From contig NZ_JANHOH010000003.1 in assembly GCF_024498135.1 (NCBI RefSeq), forward strand, positions 1-64,000: a stretch of 64,000 bases of DNA. Direction: 5' to 3'. Each line of letters opens with the position of its first letter. Position 1 is the stretch's first letter. Under the pieces are notes generated by a model that ran no database searches, had not been told where the DNA came from, and saw nothing but the letters and a program-made list of their open reading frames with translations. Shown here in pieces: positions 45,260 to 54,609 of this stretch. Position numbers and translations under genes: made by a program. Source of the DNA: Mucilaginibacter aquariorum (GTDB lineage: Bacteria > Bacteroidota > Bacteroidia > Sphingobacteriales > Sphingobacteriaceae).

Positions 45260-45293
45260 CCAAAAGCCCTTGTAAATTCACAAAGGCTTTTGG
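45260..45293. terminator. Hairpin between the DGPF and sigma genes
   Basis: CCAAAAGCC/GGCTTTTGG arms (45260-45268 with 45285-45293), extended by an inner imperfect stem. It could reduce read-through between the two minus-strand genes, or end transcripts of the upstream gene. Confidence 0.55.
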
Positions 45294-45319
45294 GTTATTT
45301 TAACTATTACCTATGGCCC

Positions 45320-45661
45320 TTACATTACGTTTATTTCGCGCACCTCAACGTTGCCACCGTAATTAAAAACAGGGCAACCGCTTGCCAGTTCAACAGCTTC
45401 GTCAATTGAATCGGCTTTAACAATGGTGTAGCCGCCAATTAGCTCCTTAATTTCGGTGTATGGGCCATCTGTAACTACATTGTTTGGCCTTACAACTTTG
45501 CCGCCGCTTGCTAAACTGCTACCCCGGTCGCTTAATTTGTTTTGAGCAGCAATACCGCCAACCCAATCCATCCATTTTTTTGTTAAAGCCTGCAATTCTT
45601 CGGGGGATCCTTTAGGGATATTTTCGAAGTCGTTTCTGAAAACAAATAAGAAATCTTTCAT
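45320..45661 (-). CDS. DGPF/YciI-like protein, partner of the ECF42 sigma factor
   Basis: A 113-residue protein of the YCII/DGPF family. It contains NNVVTDGPYTEIKELIGGYT (about residues 59-78), with the signature DGP(Y/F), and a strand pair with ASGCPVFNYGGNVEVREI at the end. These proteins are encoded next to ECF42 sigma factors in many phyla. Their biochemical role is unknown. It lies 67 bases before the sigma gene on the same strand, so it is the likely partner. Confidence 0.9.
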   Translation of the reverse strand: MKDFLFVFRNDFENIPKGSPEELQALTKKWMDWVGGIAAQNKLSDRGSSLASGGKVVRPNNVVTDGPYTEIKELIGGYTIVKADSIDEAVELASGCPVFNYGGNVEVREINVM

Positions 45662-45742
45662 TTTGTTAAATTTTAATTGTTAAAACCTAATGACGATCGG
45701 CTTTTACAATATTGGACAAAATAAAAACATTTCTTTTAAATA

Positions 45743-46624
45743 TTATTTTTTCAGGGTGAGATACCTTTTTCCTTGTTCTGATTCCAGGAAATTTTCGGCA
45801 TCGTCATGATCTGTTGAAATACTCACCGATTCCCATTTTTCCAACTCGGCTAATTTTGCTGCTTCAGAGTATTTTACAATTGCCACTGCCTCGCTGCCTA
45901 ATAGCAAATGTAATGGTGGCTCTGGCTGTTCAACAATGTCTATCATCACTTTTGCCGCTTTATCAGGGTCGCCCATTGGAGTAAAACTGCCGCTTTTAAA
46001 GAAATTAGCCCTTTGATTAACCGTATCATAACCTTCAATTTCGCGGGCATAATCCATTGAGTCGCCGGCCCAATCTGTACGGAAACCACCGGGCTCAATA
46101 CAAGTCACCTTGATACCAAAAGATGCTACCTCAATAGCCAATCCTTCACTAAAGCCGCTTAAACCAAACTTAGCTGCCTGATAAATAGTTACGCCACCAC
46201 TACCTACGCGGCCACCTATCGAGCTTATCTGCAAAATATGCCCCGAACGTTGTTTACGCATATAAGGTAATACCGCACGGGTTATTTCAATTGGTGCGTA
46301 TAAATTTGTTTCCAGCTGACTGCGGACCTGCTCATCGGTAAAAGCTTCTACAGCTCCTGTAATACCAAAACCAGCATTATTTACCAATACATCTATCCTG
46401 CCAAAATGATCGACTGTATCTGCAACGGCCTGGTACACCTCATCGTGTTGGGTAACATCCAGCGATATTGGGAAGATCTGGTCGGGATACTTCTCTACCA
46501 GATCTTTTAATTTATCGGTATTACGGGCTGTGGCCGCTACTTTTTCGCCTTTTGCAAGTACTGCCTCTGTTAAGCTGCGTCCCAATCCGCGGGAGCTGCC
46601 TGTTATAAACCAAACTTTTGTCAT
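45743..46624 (-). CDS. SDR family oxidoreductase
   Basis: A 293-residue classical SDR. Motifs: KVWFITGSSRGLGRSLTEA (about residues 3-21), TARNTDK after the second strand, NNAGFG (about residues 86-91), catalytic Ser in LQISSIGGRVGSG and the YQAAK pair (Tyr and Lys about residues 153-157). It resembles the SDR at 37602-38450 in its motifs and in the conserved WxxxE-like tail. It is upstream of the DGPF gene and may belong to the ECF42 regulon. Confidence 0.9.
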   Translation of the reverse strand: MTKVWFITGSSRGLGRSLTEAVLAKGEKVAATARNTDKLKDLVEKYPDQIFPISLDVTQHDEVYQAVADTVDHFGRIDVLVNNAGFGITGAVEAFTDEQVRSQLETNLYAPIEITRAVLPYMRKQRSGHILQISSIGGRVGSGGVTIYQAAKFGLSGFSEGLAIEVASFGIKVTCIEPGGFRTDWAGDSMDYAREIEGYDTVNQRANFFKSGSFTPMGDPDKAAKVMIDIVEQPEPPLHLLLGSEAVAIVKYSEAAKLAELEKWESVSISTDHDDAENFLESEQGKRYLTLKK

Positions 46625-46713
46625 TGTTTTAATTGTTATTTGTTTAAAACAAAGGTAGGCTGTACAAGAAGTTACAGCTTTGTTGAAAGGTTCAATCTGT
46701 TTTGTTAAAACGT

Positions 46714-47820
46714 TCAGGATTTACTTTTTTGTTGATGTTTAAGTTGGTTAAAACATAATACTATTTTATCACTACCGGGTATGGCGTTAAATACTACTTT
46801 TCTTTTATCCATCACAAAATCAGTTCGCTTGCCGTTCTGCATAATGCTTTTAATCTTATGCCCATTTGTATTCAGGTTAATAGTTAAAGGCTGGTCAAAA
46901 TCTTTGCTGTTACTTAGCGTATCTGTAAGGGATAACTCCCAACTTTTAGTGGTGCGGCTAATTACAGTTAGTTTAGCACAGTTACGCTCTTTATGGTATT
47001 GTATCACATTTTTAAATGGCGCTATCCATAGGTCGGTTTTACGTTGCTCCAATTCGGCCAAATGTTCTTTAAATACAGCTTCGGGGGTAATGATCCAACC
47101 ATCGGCAATACCATGATATGTTGGGCAGAACCAGCCGCCATCTGCAATGGTCTGGTCAATGTATTTGCCAAAATCAGTCATGGAGGCAGAATCGGCAATC
47201 ATTGCGCTGTTAACGTTGTAATAATCATCGTTCGTTTTGGCAAAATCGTATTTATTGTAGGCATAAGGTTTGTTTTGCGTGGCCCTCGTCCCTATAAACA
47301 ATTTGCTTATAGTTTGCCTGATACCTTTGTCCTTTTCGGTATTACCGCCGCCTTCGCCAAAGGGATAAGCATGAGTTATAACCTTTTGCGAGGGCACATA
47401 ATCGTTTATCAATTTGTTAGATCCTATGCTTTCAATAGTGATGCTATCAAGCGGTATATTTTTAAAATGCGGATGCGTAATACAGTGGTTGGCTATCTCA
47501 TTGCCTGCTAATGCTGCCTTGTTCACCAGATCCCAGTTTTGCAGCTGGCTGTCAATGGTTTTAACGGTAACAAAAAACGTAGATTTAAAACCATGCTGCA
47601 TTAGCAATGGCAACGCTACATAAAATTGACCGCGAAGGCCATCATCAAATGTGAGCGTTACCGCGGCCTTTTTGTTATTGAACCATGGCGCAATGGTATA
47701 ATCGAGCTTAGCTGCCTTTTGTGCGAAGCAGCAAAAGCTTACAAATCCACTTAATATAAAGCAGGTTAAAAATTTCACAATCAAATATTTATAATTTCTG
47801 ATATTGTTTAGCGGCATCAT
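46714..47820 (-). CDS. Polysaccharide deacetylase family protein (NodB fold)
   Basis: A 368-residue secreted protein. The NodB domain has the motif AAVTLTFDDGLRGQFYVALP (about residues 52-71), where the paired Asp residues bind metal and act as base, and the His pair in EIANHCITHPHFKN (about 110-123). It removes acetyl groups from O- or N-acetylated glycans. The first ATG overlaps the preceding gene by 32 bases; a GTG at 47778 would avoid the overlap and give a cleaner signal peptide. It is the last gene of the PQQ dehydrogenase/GH140 operon, so its substrate may be an acetylated plant or microbial glycan. Confidence 0.88.
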   Translation of the reverse strand: MMPLNNIRNYKYLIVKFLTCFILSGFVSFCCFAQKAAKLDYTIAPWFNNKKAAVTLTFDDGLRGQFYVALPLLMQHGFKSTFFVTVKTIDSQLQNWDLVNKAALAGNEIANHCITHPHFKNIPLDSITIESIGSNKLINDYVPSQKVITHAYPFGEGGGNTEKDKGIRQTISKLFIGTRATQNKPYAYNKYDFAKTNDDYYNVNSAMIADSASMTDFGKYIDQTIADGGWFCPTYHGIADGWIITPEAVFKEHLAELEQRKTDLWIAPFKNVIQYHKERNCAKLTVISRTTKSWELSLTDTLSNSKDFDQPLTINLNTNGHKIKSIMQNGKRTDFVMDKRKVVFNAIPGSDKIVLCFNQLKHQQKSKS

Positions 47821-49138
47821 CTAAAACCAAAACCCAATCCTGCCCATAACCATTTGATGGTGGTGTGAATTTGTTGTTCTGTTTGTTTGATACAGTACCG
47901 ATGTCCTCTGTTTTTCCATCGCGCGGGTTATACCAGTAAGCATTTAGGTTTGTGCCGGATATCTTGTTAGCCACCACGGTAAAAGGTTTCCCGGCAGCAG
48001 AATATACAAACAGGTAATCTTTACCACGGGCAGCCTGTACACGTTCAGCGGGGCTGTTATTTCCTTCCAATACGGCCGATTGGTCGGGTATCCTATCCAG
48101 CATGGGGTGCGATTCCATTAGCTTGTGTACATAGCGCATTTGATTTGCTCCGGGCAGGTCTACAGCTTCGTACCAAAACATGTGCGGACCATTAACCGGT
48201 TCGTGTTTGAGCGAATACATCTGCCAGATATCGTGGCAGCCATAAGTATGCCCAAACGCCCCCGAAAGCAAATCCAGATAGGCAGATTTTCTTACATCAT
48301 AAGCACTTGAAGTACCCAGATCTTTTACATTAAAGCAAACGGGGTGGTCTTCGTAAATAGGTTCGCCATCAATAGTGGGTTTTGTGGGTATGGTGTTGTA
48401 CGAAGCATTTATCCTGTCGTAAACAGGCACATCCCGGCAATGGCCGGTCTGGAACATATTAAAGGTAAACCAGTCCTCGTTCCTGAACCACTCTGCCGAT
48501 CCTAACTCATTTGGCTGGCAATGATAGGTAATTACAGCTTTATTATCAGTAACCTTCATAATTGCCTTACCCATAGCGCGCCAAACGGCAATATCCTTCT
48601 CGTCGCGGGGCTGGCGGTCGCCCCCTAAGATCCAGATGATGTTTGTTTTGTTCTTATAACGTTTTGCCAGCCAGGTTGCATAAATAGCCGCATTTTGTTC
48701 ATTCAATATCTCGGGGCCTTTACCCCAGGTGCTGGCGTTGAGCTTATCTCCCCATGTAGGCAGTAAACCTATGCTGATGCCATACTCAGCAGCTTTATTA
48801 ATAATATAATCTACATGCTCAAAGTACTTTTCATTCGGTTTGGTCAGGTCTTCATTGATCAATGGCTTATCACCATAAGCGTTTGGGTCGCGGATACCAT
48901 CCATCTCGGCCAATGCCACCGCCTGTACAAGAGTAAAGCCCTGTTCGCTGCGTTTTTTTAGGTATTTATCAGCGTCCTCGCGGTTTAGGCGATGGAAAAG
49001 TTCCCATGCGGTATCCCCCATCCAAAAAAATGGTTTACCGGCTTTTAGGATGTAGTGCTTATCCGCACTAACACTAAACTGCGCCGGGGCTATTTGTGCT
49101 ATCGCGATAAAAATAGCGAGCGAGACTAATTTTTTCAT
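47789..49138 (-). CDS. GH140-like glycoside hydrolase (DUF4038 family)
   Basis: A 449-residue secreted TIM-barrel protein. The ATG at 49138 gives a signal peptide (MKKLVSLAIFIAIAQIAPAQ). The DUF4038 domain contains KPFFWMGDTAWELFHRLNRE (about residues 35-54), WILGGDRQPRDEKDIAVWRA with an acidic pair, and TIDGEPIYEDHP with the Glu expected as nucleophile. A C-terminal beta domain (about 370-449) fits the putative collagen-binding domain of this family. GH140 founders release apiose from rhamnogalacturonan II. The substrate here is not proven. Confidence 0.85.
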   Translation of the reverse strand: MKKLVSLAIFIAIAQIAPAQFSVSADKHYILKAGKPFFWMGDTAWELFHRLNREDADKYLKKRSEQGFTLVQAVALAEMDGIRDPNAYGDKPLINEDLTKPNEKYFEHVDYIINKAAEYGISIGLLPTWGDKLNASTWGKGPEILNEQNAAIYATWLAKRYKNKTNIIWILGGDRQPRDEKDIAVWRAMGKAIMKVTDNKAVITYHCQPNELGSAEWFRNEDWFTFNMFQTGHCRDVPVYDRINASYNTIPTKPTIDGEPIYEDHPVCFNVKDLGTSSAYDVRKSAYLDLLSGAFGHTYGCHDIWQMYSLKHEPVNGPHMFWYEAVDLPGANQMRYVHKLMESHPMLDRIPDQSAVLEGNNSPAERVQAARGKDYLFVYSAAGKPFTVVANKISGTNLNAYWYNPRDGKTEDIGTVSNKQNNKFTPPSNGYGQDWVLVLDDAAKQYQKL

Positions 49139-49145
49139 ATGATCA

Positions 49146-51305
49146 TCAATTAGGCAATGCAAAAGCCACAAAGCTATCGCCCGATCTGGTATTCATCTTA
49201 CCGCCACCACAGGCAATTACAATATATTGTTTACCACTAATTTCATAAATAGAAGGGGTTGCATAACCCGGTGCGGGCAATGTAACCTCCCAAAGCAATT
49301 TACCGGTCTTTTTATTAAATGCCCGGAACTTACCATCTTTGGTAGCCGCTATAAAGAGCAAGCCGCCTTTAGTAATAACCGATGCCCCATAATTTTCGGT
49401 GCCCGATTGCTCTTTACCATGCGGAAACTCCGGATCATTACCCAGGGTTTGTTTCCATACATATTTGCCGGTATTCAGGTCGATGGCATTCAATGTACCC
49501 CAGGGTGGTGATATAGCCGGATATCCCTCTTTGCTTAGGAATTTGTTATAACCCACAATTGAATAAGGCACTTTAAACGGATCATCTTTATGGCTATCTG
49601 CATCTACAAACGGCTTATGCTGTTCTGCTTTAACATTTAAAATAAACGATGCAATAGCTTTACGCTCAACGGCTTTTAACTGTCTGAAGGCCGGCATCAT
49701 CCTCCTGCCCGATTGCAGCAGGGTATCAAACGAGGCGGTAGAGTATTTTTTGTTGATATTAATAAGGGACGGGAATGTACCCGAGCCTTTACGATCCACA
49801 CCATGGCAGGTCATACAACTGGCCTTGAACAAACGTTGACCTGCCTCCAAATTAGTTTCGTTAGCGGCGGCTTTAGTTTGAATAGGAATAGCTTGTATCA
49901 CCCATGCCATTTGGTTAGCGTTTATGTATAAAATGCCGGTTTCCGGATCATATGATGGGCCGCCCCATTCTGCGCCACCATCTAAACCGGGAAAAACTAC
50001 AGTGCCTTGTAACGACGGCGCGTTAAACATATGGTCGTTTTTATAGCTTCTTAACGCTTTTAATACTTGTTGTTTGGAGGAATCAGGCAGATATGGGTTT
50101 ATCTCTTTTTCTGTCATCAGCTGCCTCATAAAAGGTGCAGGCAGGGTTGGATAGGGTTGTGTGGGTGAAAGTTTCTCGCCTACCAGATCGGTAAAGGTTG
50201 GTACAGGTTTTTCTAAAATATCATAAACAGGCAAACCTGTGTCCCTATTAAAGGTAAACACAAAGCCCGATTTTGTGGTGATAGCCACCGCATCGATATC
50301 TATGCCGTCCTTTTTAATAGTTACCAATGCTGGTGCCGATGGAATATCCCTATCCCAAACATCATGGTGCACATCCTGAAAGTGCCAAATTAGTTTCCCG
50401 CTTTTTGCATCTAAAGCTAACAGGCAATCAGCATACAGGTTATTACCTAAACGTTTGCCGCCATACCAATCGTAAGAGGCAGACCCGGTACAGCCGTAAA
50501 CAATTCCCCGTTTTACATCCATACTAAAGCCGCTCCATACATTTGCACCGCCTATAAATTTATAAGCGTTGGGGTCGTCCCATGATTCATACCCGTCTTC
50601 GCCGGGGTAAGGTATAGTATGAAAGATCCAAAGCTGCTTCCCTGTACGCACATTATAAGCCCGGATATGGCCCGGGGCAGCATGCTGGCCTTCATCTACC
50701 CTTGTACCTGTAATTAATATATCGTTATAAATAATGGGTGGAGATGAGGCGGTAACAAAAAGGTCTTTTACATCCCGCCCAAGTCCGTCATGCAGGTCAA
50801 GTTTGCCCTTATCGCCAAAGCTGTTAACTGTTTTACCGGTAGTAGCGTTAATACAATACAGGTATGACCCCGCGGTGTAGAAAATCCTTTTATCATCCTC
50901 ATTGCCCCAATAGGCAACGCCCCTTGAGTTATTCATGATAAAGAACATGCGCTTATCCTTAGCCAGCGAATCAAAGGGGTTAAACTGCCATTTCTCTTTA
51001 CCTGTAGCGGCATCAATGGCAAACAATTTCATTTTTGGAGTAGTGCCGTACATGGTACCGTCAACTACGATGGGGTTACATTGTATTTGTGAGTGGTTAG
51101 CCGAGTCGGCATCGCGGGTATGATATGTCCAGGCTACCTGCAACTGTTTAACATTGGTAGTATCTACCTCTGTTAATGATGAATAATGGATATTCTCGTT
51201 AGAACCTTTATACTGAGGCCATGATCTGTAATCTTTTTTTTGGTTACAGGCACAGGCTAATACAAGTACAGCAGCCATAAGCGGCAGACCGATAATTTTC
51301 TTCAT
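49146..51305 (-). CDS. PQQ-dependent dehydrogenase with inserted cytochrome c domain
   Basis: A 719-residue lipoprotein (PLMAAVLVLACACNQ lipobox, Cys about residue 19). It is an eight-bladed quinoprotein propeller with SRGVAYWGNEDDKRIFYTAG, GYTGSASYDWYGG-type and WDRDIPSAPALVTIKKDGID segments. A c-type cytochrome domain is inserted late in the propeller: the heme motif CMTCH (about residue 495), a Met ligand candidate in RRMMPAFRQL, then more propeller to the end. It oxidises an alcohol or sugar in the periplasm and passes electrons through its own heme. It leads the operon with GH140 and deacetylase genes, so the substrate may be a sugar released by them (inference). No PQQ synthesis genes are in the window. 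Confidence 0.9.
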   Translation of the reverse strand: MKKIIGLPLMAAVLVLACACNQKKDYRSWPQYKGSNENIHYSSLTEVDTTNVKQLQVAWTYHTRDADSANHSQIQCNPIVVDGTMYGTTPKMKLFAIDAATGKEKWQFNPFDSLAKDKRMFFIMNNSRGVAYWGNEDDKRIFYTAGSYLYCINATTGKTVNSFGDKGKLDLHDGLGRDVKDLFVTASSPPIIYNDILITGTRVDEGQHAAPGHIRAYNVRTGKQLWIFHTIPYPGEDGYESWDDPNAYKFIGGANVWSGFSMDVKRGIVYGCTGSASYDWYGGKRLGNNLYADCLLALDAKSGKLIWHFQDVHHDVWDRDIPSAPALVTIKKDGIDIDAVAITTKSGFVFTFNRDTGLPVYDILEKPVPTFTDLVGEKLSPTQPYPTLPAPFMRQLMTEKEINPYLPDSSKQQVLKALRSYKNDHMFNAPSLQGTVVFPGLDGGAEWGGPSYDPETGILYINANQMAWVIQAIPIQTKAAANETNLEAGQRLFKASCMTCHGVDRKGSGTFPSLININKKYSTASFDTLLQSGRRMMPAFRQLKAVERKAIASFILNVKAEQHKPFVDADSHKDDPFKVPYSIVGYNKFLSKEGYPAISPPWGTLNAIDLNTGKYVWKQTLGNDPEFPHGKEQSGTENYGASVITKGGLLFIAATKDGKFRAFNKKTGKLLWEVTLPAPGYATPSIYEISGKQYIVIACGGGKMNTRSGDSFVAFALPN

Positions 51306-51408
51306 TTATAATTGGTTGGGTGAACCAAGATAAATATAAATTTTATACTGCGGATTACGGCCTGCTTAATCTCAGCATTTTATACCGCCGCACGCCGGTT
51401 CGTAAAAG

Positions 51409-51435
51409 AAAAAAGCCGCTGATCAAAGCGGCTTT
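51409..51435 (-). terminator. Terminator after the GNAT gene
   Basis: AAAGCCGCT/AGCGGCTTT arms (51412-51420 with 51427-51435) with GATCAA loop. On the minus strand it ends in TTTTTTC, as expected for a terminator of the GNAT transcript. Confidence 0.85.
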
Positions 51436-51458
51436 AGTAGGTTAGGTTTATTCGTATT

Positions 51459-51890
51459 TTACTTATTTTTTATAACAAGATCGTTCACATTATCCAACAG
51501 GAAACAATGCGTAAAATTGGTCATCCCAGTTTTGGGATAATAGTTTACTGCGGCAGGTGCAGCAAGCAATATTAACTTGGCTTGTGGCGAGTGCTTTTTT
51601 GTTTCGGCAATTAAACGCACACCAATACCCATTTTTTGATAGGCTTCGTCAACAGCCAGATCTGACAGATAGGTGCAGAAACCAAAGTCGGTTAATGCCC
51701 TTGACACCCCCACCAGTTTACCATCTATACGGGCGGTTACTATCAGGTTGGCATTTTGCAGCATAGCTTGTATACGGTCGGCATCATCAATTGGCCTGCG
51801 CTCGCCCAATGTGCTGCGGCTTAGCACATCAATAAACTCATCTGAATTAAGCGTTAATTCGCGTTGAAAAACAACTTCTGAAATGGACAT
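51459..51890 (-). CDS. GNAT family N-acetyltransferase
   Basis: A 143-residue GNAT. The acetyl-CoA loop is in CTYLSDLAVDEAYQKMGIGVRL (about residues 75-96, with the QKMGIG turn), and the end strand has LLAAPAAVNYYPKTGMT. It transfers an acetyl group to an amine or small molecule that cannot be named. It is a single gene on the minus strand, followed by its own terminator. Confidence 0.9.
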   Translation of the reverse strand: MSISEVVFQRELTLNSDEFIDVLSRSTLGERRPIDDADRIQAMLQNANLIVTARIDGKLVGVSRALTDFGFCTYLSDLAVDEAYQKMGIGVRLIAETKKHSPQAKLILLAAPAAVNYYPKTGMTNFTHCFLLDNVNDLVIKNK

Positions 51891-52112
51891 TTTTAGGAGT
51901 TTAAATTATGAATGAAACTATTTTATAGTGATACTTCAAATTTTATAATTCTGCTAATAAGTTATATAGTCCAATAAATATAAACGCTTTAGTCCAGATA
52001 TAAAGGGGCAATTTGTGAACCTCTTATACGAAATCTCATTTCAAATTACCTGGTTACGGTTTTAGTTATAAAGCGCCCCAATAGATATTCCCTTACTATT
52101 TGAATCAACTAA

Positions 52113-52973
52113 TCAACTCTTTTTTAACGCATTGAGCCAGTCGCTTTTAAATACGGAGGGATTTTTCCCAACTATTTTATTAAACAGTTTATTAAAATAG
52201 GATAAGCTCTCAAAACCAATAGCATAACAGGTTTCTGTAATATTGCTTCCCTGCATTATCAGGTTCTTGGCACGCTCTATTCTGTACTGGTTTACAAAAT
52301 CGGTAAACGTCATGTTGGTTTGCCTTTTAAAGTAGCGACAAAAAGCGGCAGTGGTTAAGTGTACTTTGGCGGCAACCACATTAACATCGGGCTTTTGGTG
52401 ATAGTTGGCATCTATATATTCATAAATGGCCCCCATTCTTATCTTATCCTTTAAAATAAATTCTTTACTGCTTTGGTCTGTATTCAAGATTTCGGTATCT
52501 GATGAATGGGCAAGCAGGTTAAAAATATCTATCAGTTCCATCAACTGCTTGTAAGAACTTAAGCCATTTAGCTGTTTTAGCCGTTCTACTACCCTGGCCT
52601 TTGTTTCACCGCTAAAGGCAATACCATGGTCGGCTTGTTTAAATAAACGGTGTATAGCCGCAAACTCGGGCGATGTACCAATAGCAGCACCCAAAAAATC
52701 GGTACGAAGCTGTATCACTATCTGGTGATAATCGCTTCTGAGGCGGTAATCAAAATTAAGATGGGGAAGGTTACTGCCGATGAATACCAGATCGCTTTGA
52801 GTATATCCGGATATATGCGAGCCCACATGACGAATACCTGCATCGGCTTCTACGTATACCAGCTCAAACTCGGGGTGATAGTGCCACAGAAAGGTGTTGC
52901 GTAACCGTGGCGAGAAAAGCTTAAAAGATTTACCCGGCTCAAACTCTATCCGCTCTAATTGTATCTTATCCAT
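52113..52973 (-). CDS. AraC family transcriptional regulator with N-terminal cupin domain
   Basis: A 286-residue protein. The N-terminal cupin (about 1-140) has WHYHPEFELVYVEADAGIRH, with His residues of a sugar-sensing-like pocket. The C-terminal DNA-binding domain (about 185-282) has two helix-turn-helix motifs (VAAKVHLTTAAFCRYFKRQT and YAIGFESLSYFNKLFNK). It is divergent from the phytanoyl-CoA-dioxygenase-like gene across 127 bases, and so is its likely regulator. Confidence 0.9.
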   Translation of the reverse strand: MDKIQLERIEFEPGKSFKLFSPRLRNTFLWHYHPEFELVYVEADAGIRHVGSHISGYTQSDLVFIGSNLPHLNFDYRLRSDYHQIVIQLRTDFLGAAIGTSPEFAAIHRLFKQADHGIAFSGETKARVVERLKQLNGLSSYKQLMELIDIFNLLAHSSDTEILNTDQSSKEFILKDKIRMGAIYEYIDANYHQKPDVNVVAAKVHLTTAAFCRYFKRQTNMTFTDFVNQYRIERAKNLIMQGSNITETCYAIGFESLSYFNKLFNKIVGKNPSVFKSDWLNALKKS

Positions 52974-53071
52974 CGCCCTGTTGATTTAATACAACATATA
53001 AATCTATAAATAAAATCAATACAGAGCAAATATTGGTCATTATGCAGAATATTGAGGTTTATTACCTGCTG

Positions 53072-53079
53072 TACCTTTG
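53072..53079 (+). promoter_or_regulatory. Promoter -7 box of the dioxygenase gene
   Basis: TACCTTTG matches TAnnTTTG. Transcription would begin a few bases beyond 53079, so the in-frame TTG at 53077 cannot be the start codon and the ATG at 53101 is preferred. Confidence 0.6.
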
Positions 53080-53100
53080 AATTATCAAACCAACAAAATT

Positions 53101-54069
53101 ATGAGAACAGAAACTATGACACCGGCCATGAAAGCTAATGAAGCACATAAAGTTATACCGGGTAACCCTTCAACCGCAACATCAAGCCAAATAAAACTTA
53201 ACGACCGTAGTAATGGTAAGCCGCTGCAGGTACTAAGCGAGGCCGATTGGAAATTTTGGGTGGATAATGGCTATGTGATCATCAAAAACGCCGTCCCCAA
53301 AAAACAGGTGGAAAAATTGGCCAATTACCTTTGGGAATATGAGGGCAAAGATGCTAACGATATAGAAAGCTGGTATAAAAAGCCCAATGCGCAAATGCAA
53401 ATGGCCGAACTGAATAATACCGGCATGGTAGAGATATACAACCACCAGTTTATGTGGAATAACCGCCAGTTTCCAAAAGTGCATAAGGCTTTTGCTGATG
53501 TTTGGGGAACAGAAAAGCTATGGGTAACTATTGATCGTGCCAATCTTAACTTCCCTCTTAGGCCCGGCTTTGAGTACAAAGGATTTATCCATTGGGATTA
53601 TGACCCCGAAACTAAACCGCAGAACGTGCAGGGCGTACTGGCACTGGCCGACCAAACCGATGAAACTATGGGCGGCTTTCAATGTGTGCCTGAACTGTAC
53701 CGTACTTACGATACCTGGAAACTAACACAACCTGACGACCGGGACCATTACAAACCCGATACCACAGGTTTTAAAATTGAAAAGGTAAAATTGGAAGCCG
53801 GCGACCTTTTGATATTTAACAGCCTTGAACCGCATGGTATACGTGCAAATACAAGTGGCAATAAGGTTCGCATTGCACAATATATTTCTATGATGCCTGC
53901 GCAGGAAGAGAACGAAGAACTAAGACAATGGCGCATAAACAGCTGGCAAAGCCGCGAAGCCATGCAAGGCTATGCTTTCCCCGGCGACCCAATGGAACGG
54001 GAGAAAAAGAACCCGGTTGCAGAACTTTCGCCATTAGGTAAAAAGTTACTGGGCTTAGATAAATGGTAA
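53101..54069 (+). CDS. Phytanoyl-CoA dioxygenase (PhyH) family protein
   Basis: A 322-residue non-heme Fe(II)/2-oxoglutarate oxygenase. After a mobile N-terminus the double-stranded beta helix starts at about residue 50. The metal ligands are visible: HWD in YKGFIHWDYDPETK (about residues 170-172) and the distal His in LEPHGIRANTSGNKVRIAQY (about 250-269), which also carries the Arg for 2-oxoglutarate. The family hydroxylates diverse small molecules; the substrate is unknown. The chosen ATG follows a TAnnTTTG promoter box. Confidence 0.88.
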   Translation: MRTETMTPAMKANEAHKVIPGNPSTATSSQIKLNDRSNGKPLQVLSEADWKFWVDNGYVIIKNAVPKKQVEKLANYLWEYEGKDANDIESWYKKPNAQMQMAELNNTGMVEIYNHQFMWNNRQFPKVHKAFADVWGTEKLWVTIDRANLNFPLRPGFEYKGFIHWDYDPETKPQNVQGVLALADQTDETMGGFQCVPELYRTYDTWKLTQPDDRDHYKPDTTGFKIEKVKLEAGDLLIFNSLEPHGIRANTSGNKVRIAQYISMMPAQEENEELRQWRINSWQSREAMQGYAFPGDPMEREKKNPVAELSPLGKKLLGLDKW

Positions 54070-54083
54070 TTTATTTAGGCAAA

Positions 54084-54112
54084 AAAAGCCTGTGTAGCTA
54101 CACAGGCTTTTC
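54084..54112. terminator. Bidirectional terminator between convergent genes
   Basis: A perfect 28-base palindrome (arms 54084-54097 and 54098-54111, core AAGCCTGTGTAG) with A and T tracts outside. It ends both the dioxygenase and the MarR transcripts. Confidence 0.9.
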
Positions 54113-54538
54113 TTATTTTAACGAGATGCAGAGCTTCTGCAGATTTTCGCGAAATTTTTGATAGTTAGCAATCCCCAACCTGCTTTCCCATTGGCGTTCA
54201 AAATCGTAATTTATTTGCCGGCTCATGTTTTGCAAGGATATGCCTTTATCAGTCAGAAAAAACAAAACCCCTCTCTTATCCCTGCTATCGGCCGCCCGTT
54301 TTAAATAACCCCAATCCTCTAATTGGTAAACTAACGCGCTCATAGATTGCTTGGTTATTTTGGCGTGCCCGGCCAGTTCGGTAATACGAGAGCCTTCTTC
54401 ATTTATATATTGGAAAATATAGCCATGCGATGGTCGTATTTCCGGGAAGCCGGCATTGTTAAGCTGAGTATGCAGATTAATAACCAGATCGTCCAATAAG
54501 CTTTTTAAATGCGTACCAATGCTTTTAAAATCATCCAT
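54113..54538 (-). CDS. MarR family transcriptional regulator
   Basis: A 141-residue winged-helix protein. The DNA-binding part is ITELAGHAKITKQSMSALVY (about residues 53-72) followed by a wing with KRAADSRDKRGVLFFLTDKG, the conserved DxRxK-type motif of MarR. Helices at both ends form the dimer. It is a single gene; its target is unknown. Confidence 0.9.
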   Translation of the reverse strand: MDDFKSIGTHLKSLLDDLVINLHTQLNNAGFPEIRPSHGYIFQYINEEGSRITELAGHAKITKQSMSALVYQLEDWGYLKRAADSRDKRGVLFFLTDKGISLQNMSRQINYDFERQWESRLGIANYQKFRENLQKLCISLK

Positions 54539-54609
54539 AATTATTACAAATATAGTAAGGATGGCTGACTTTACAGCGAAATTAAATCCGGTATAATCAC
54601 ATATATAAA

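Noticed and set aside
47044..47511. 155-residue plus-strand frame opposite the polysaccharide deacetylase
   Set aside because: Antisense to the conserved NodB domain; no independent evidence.
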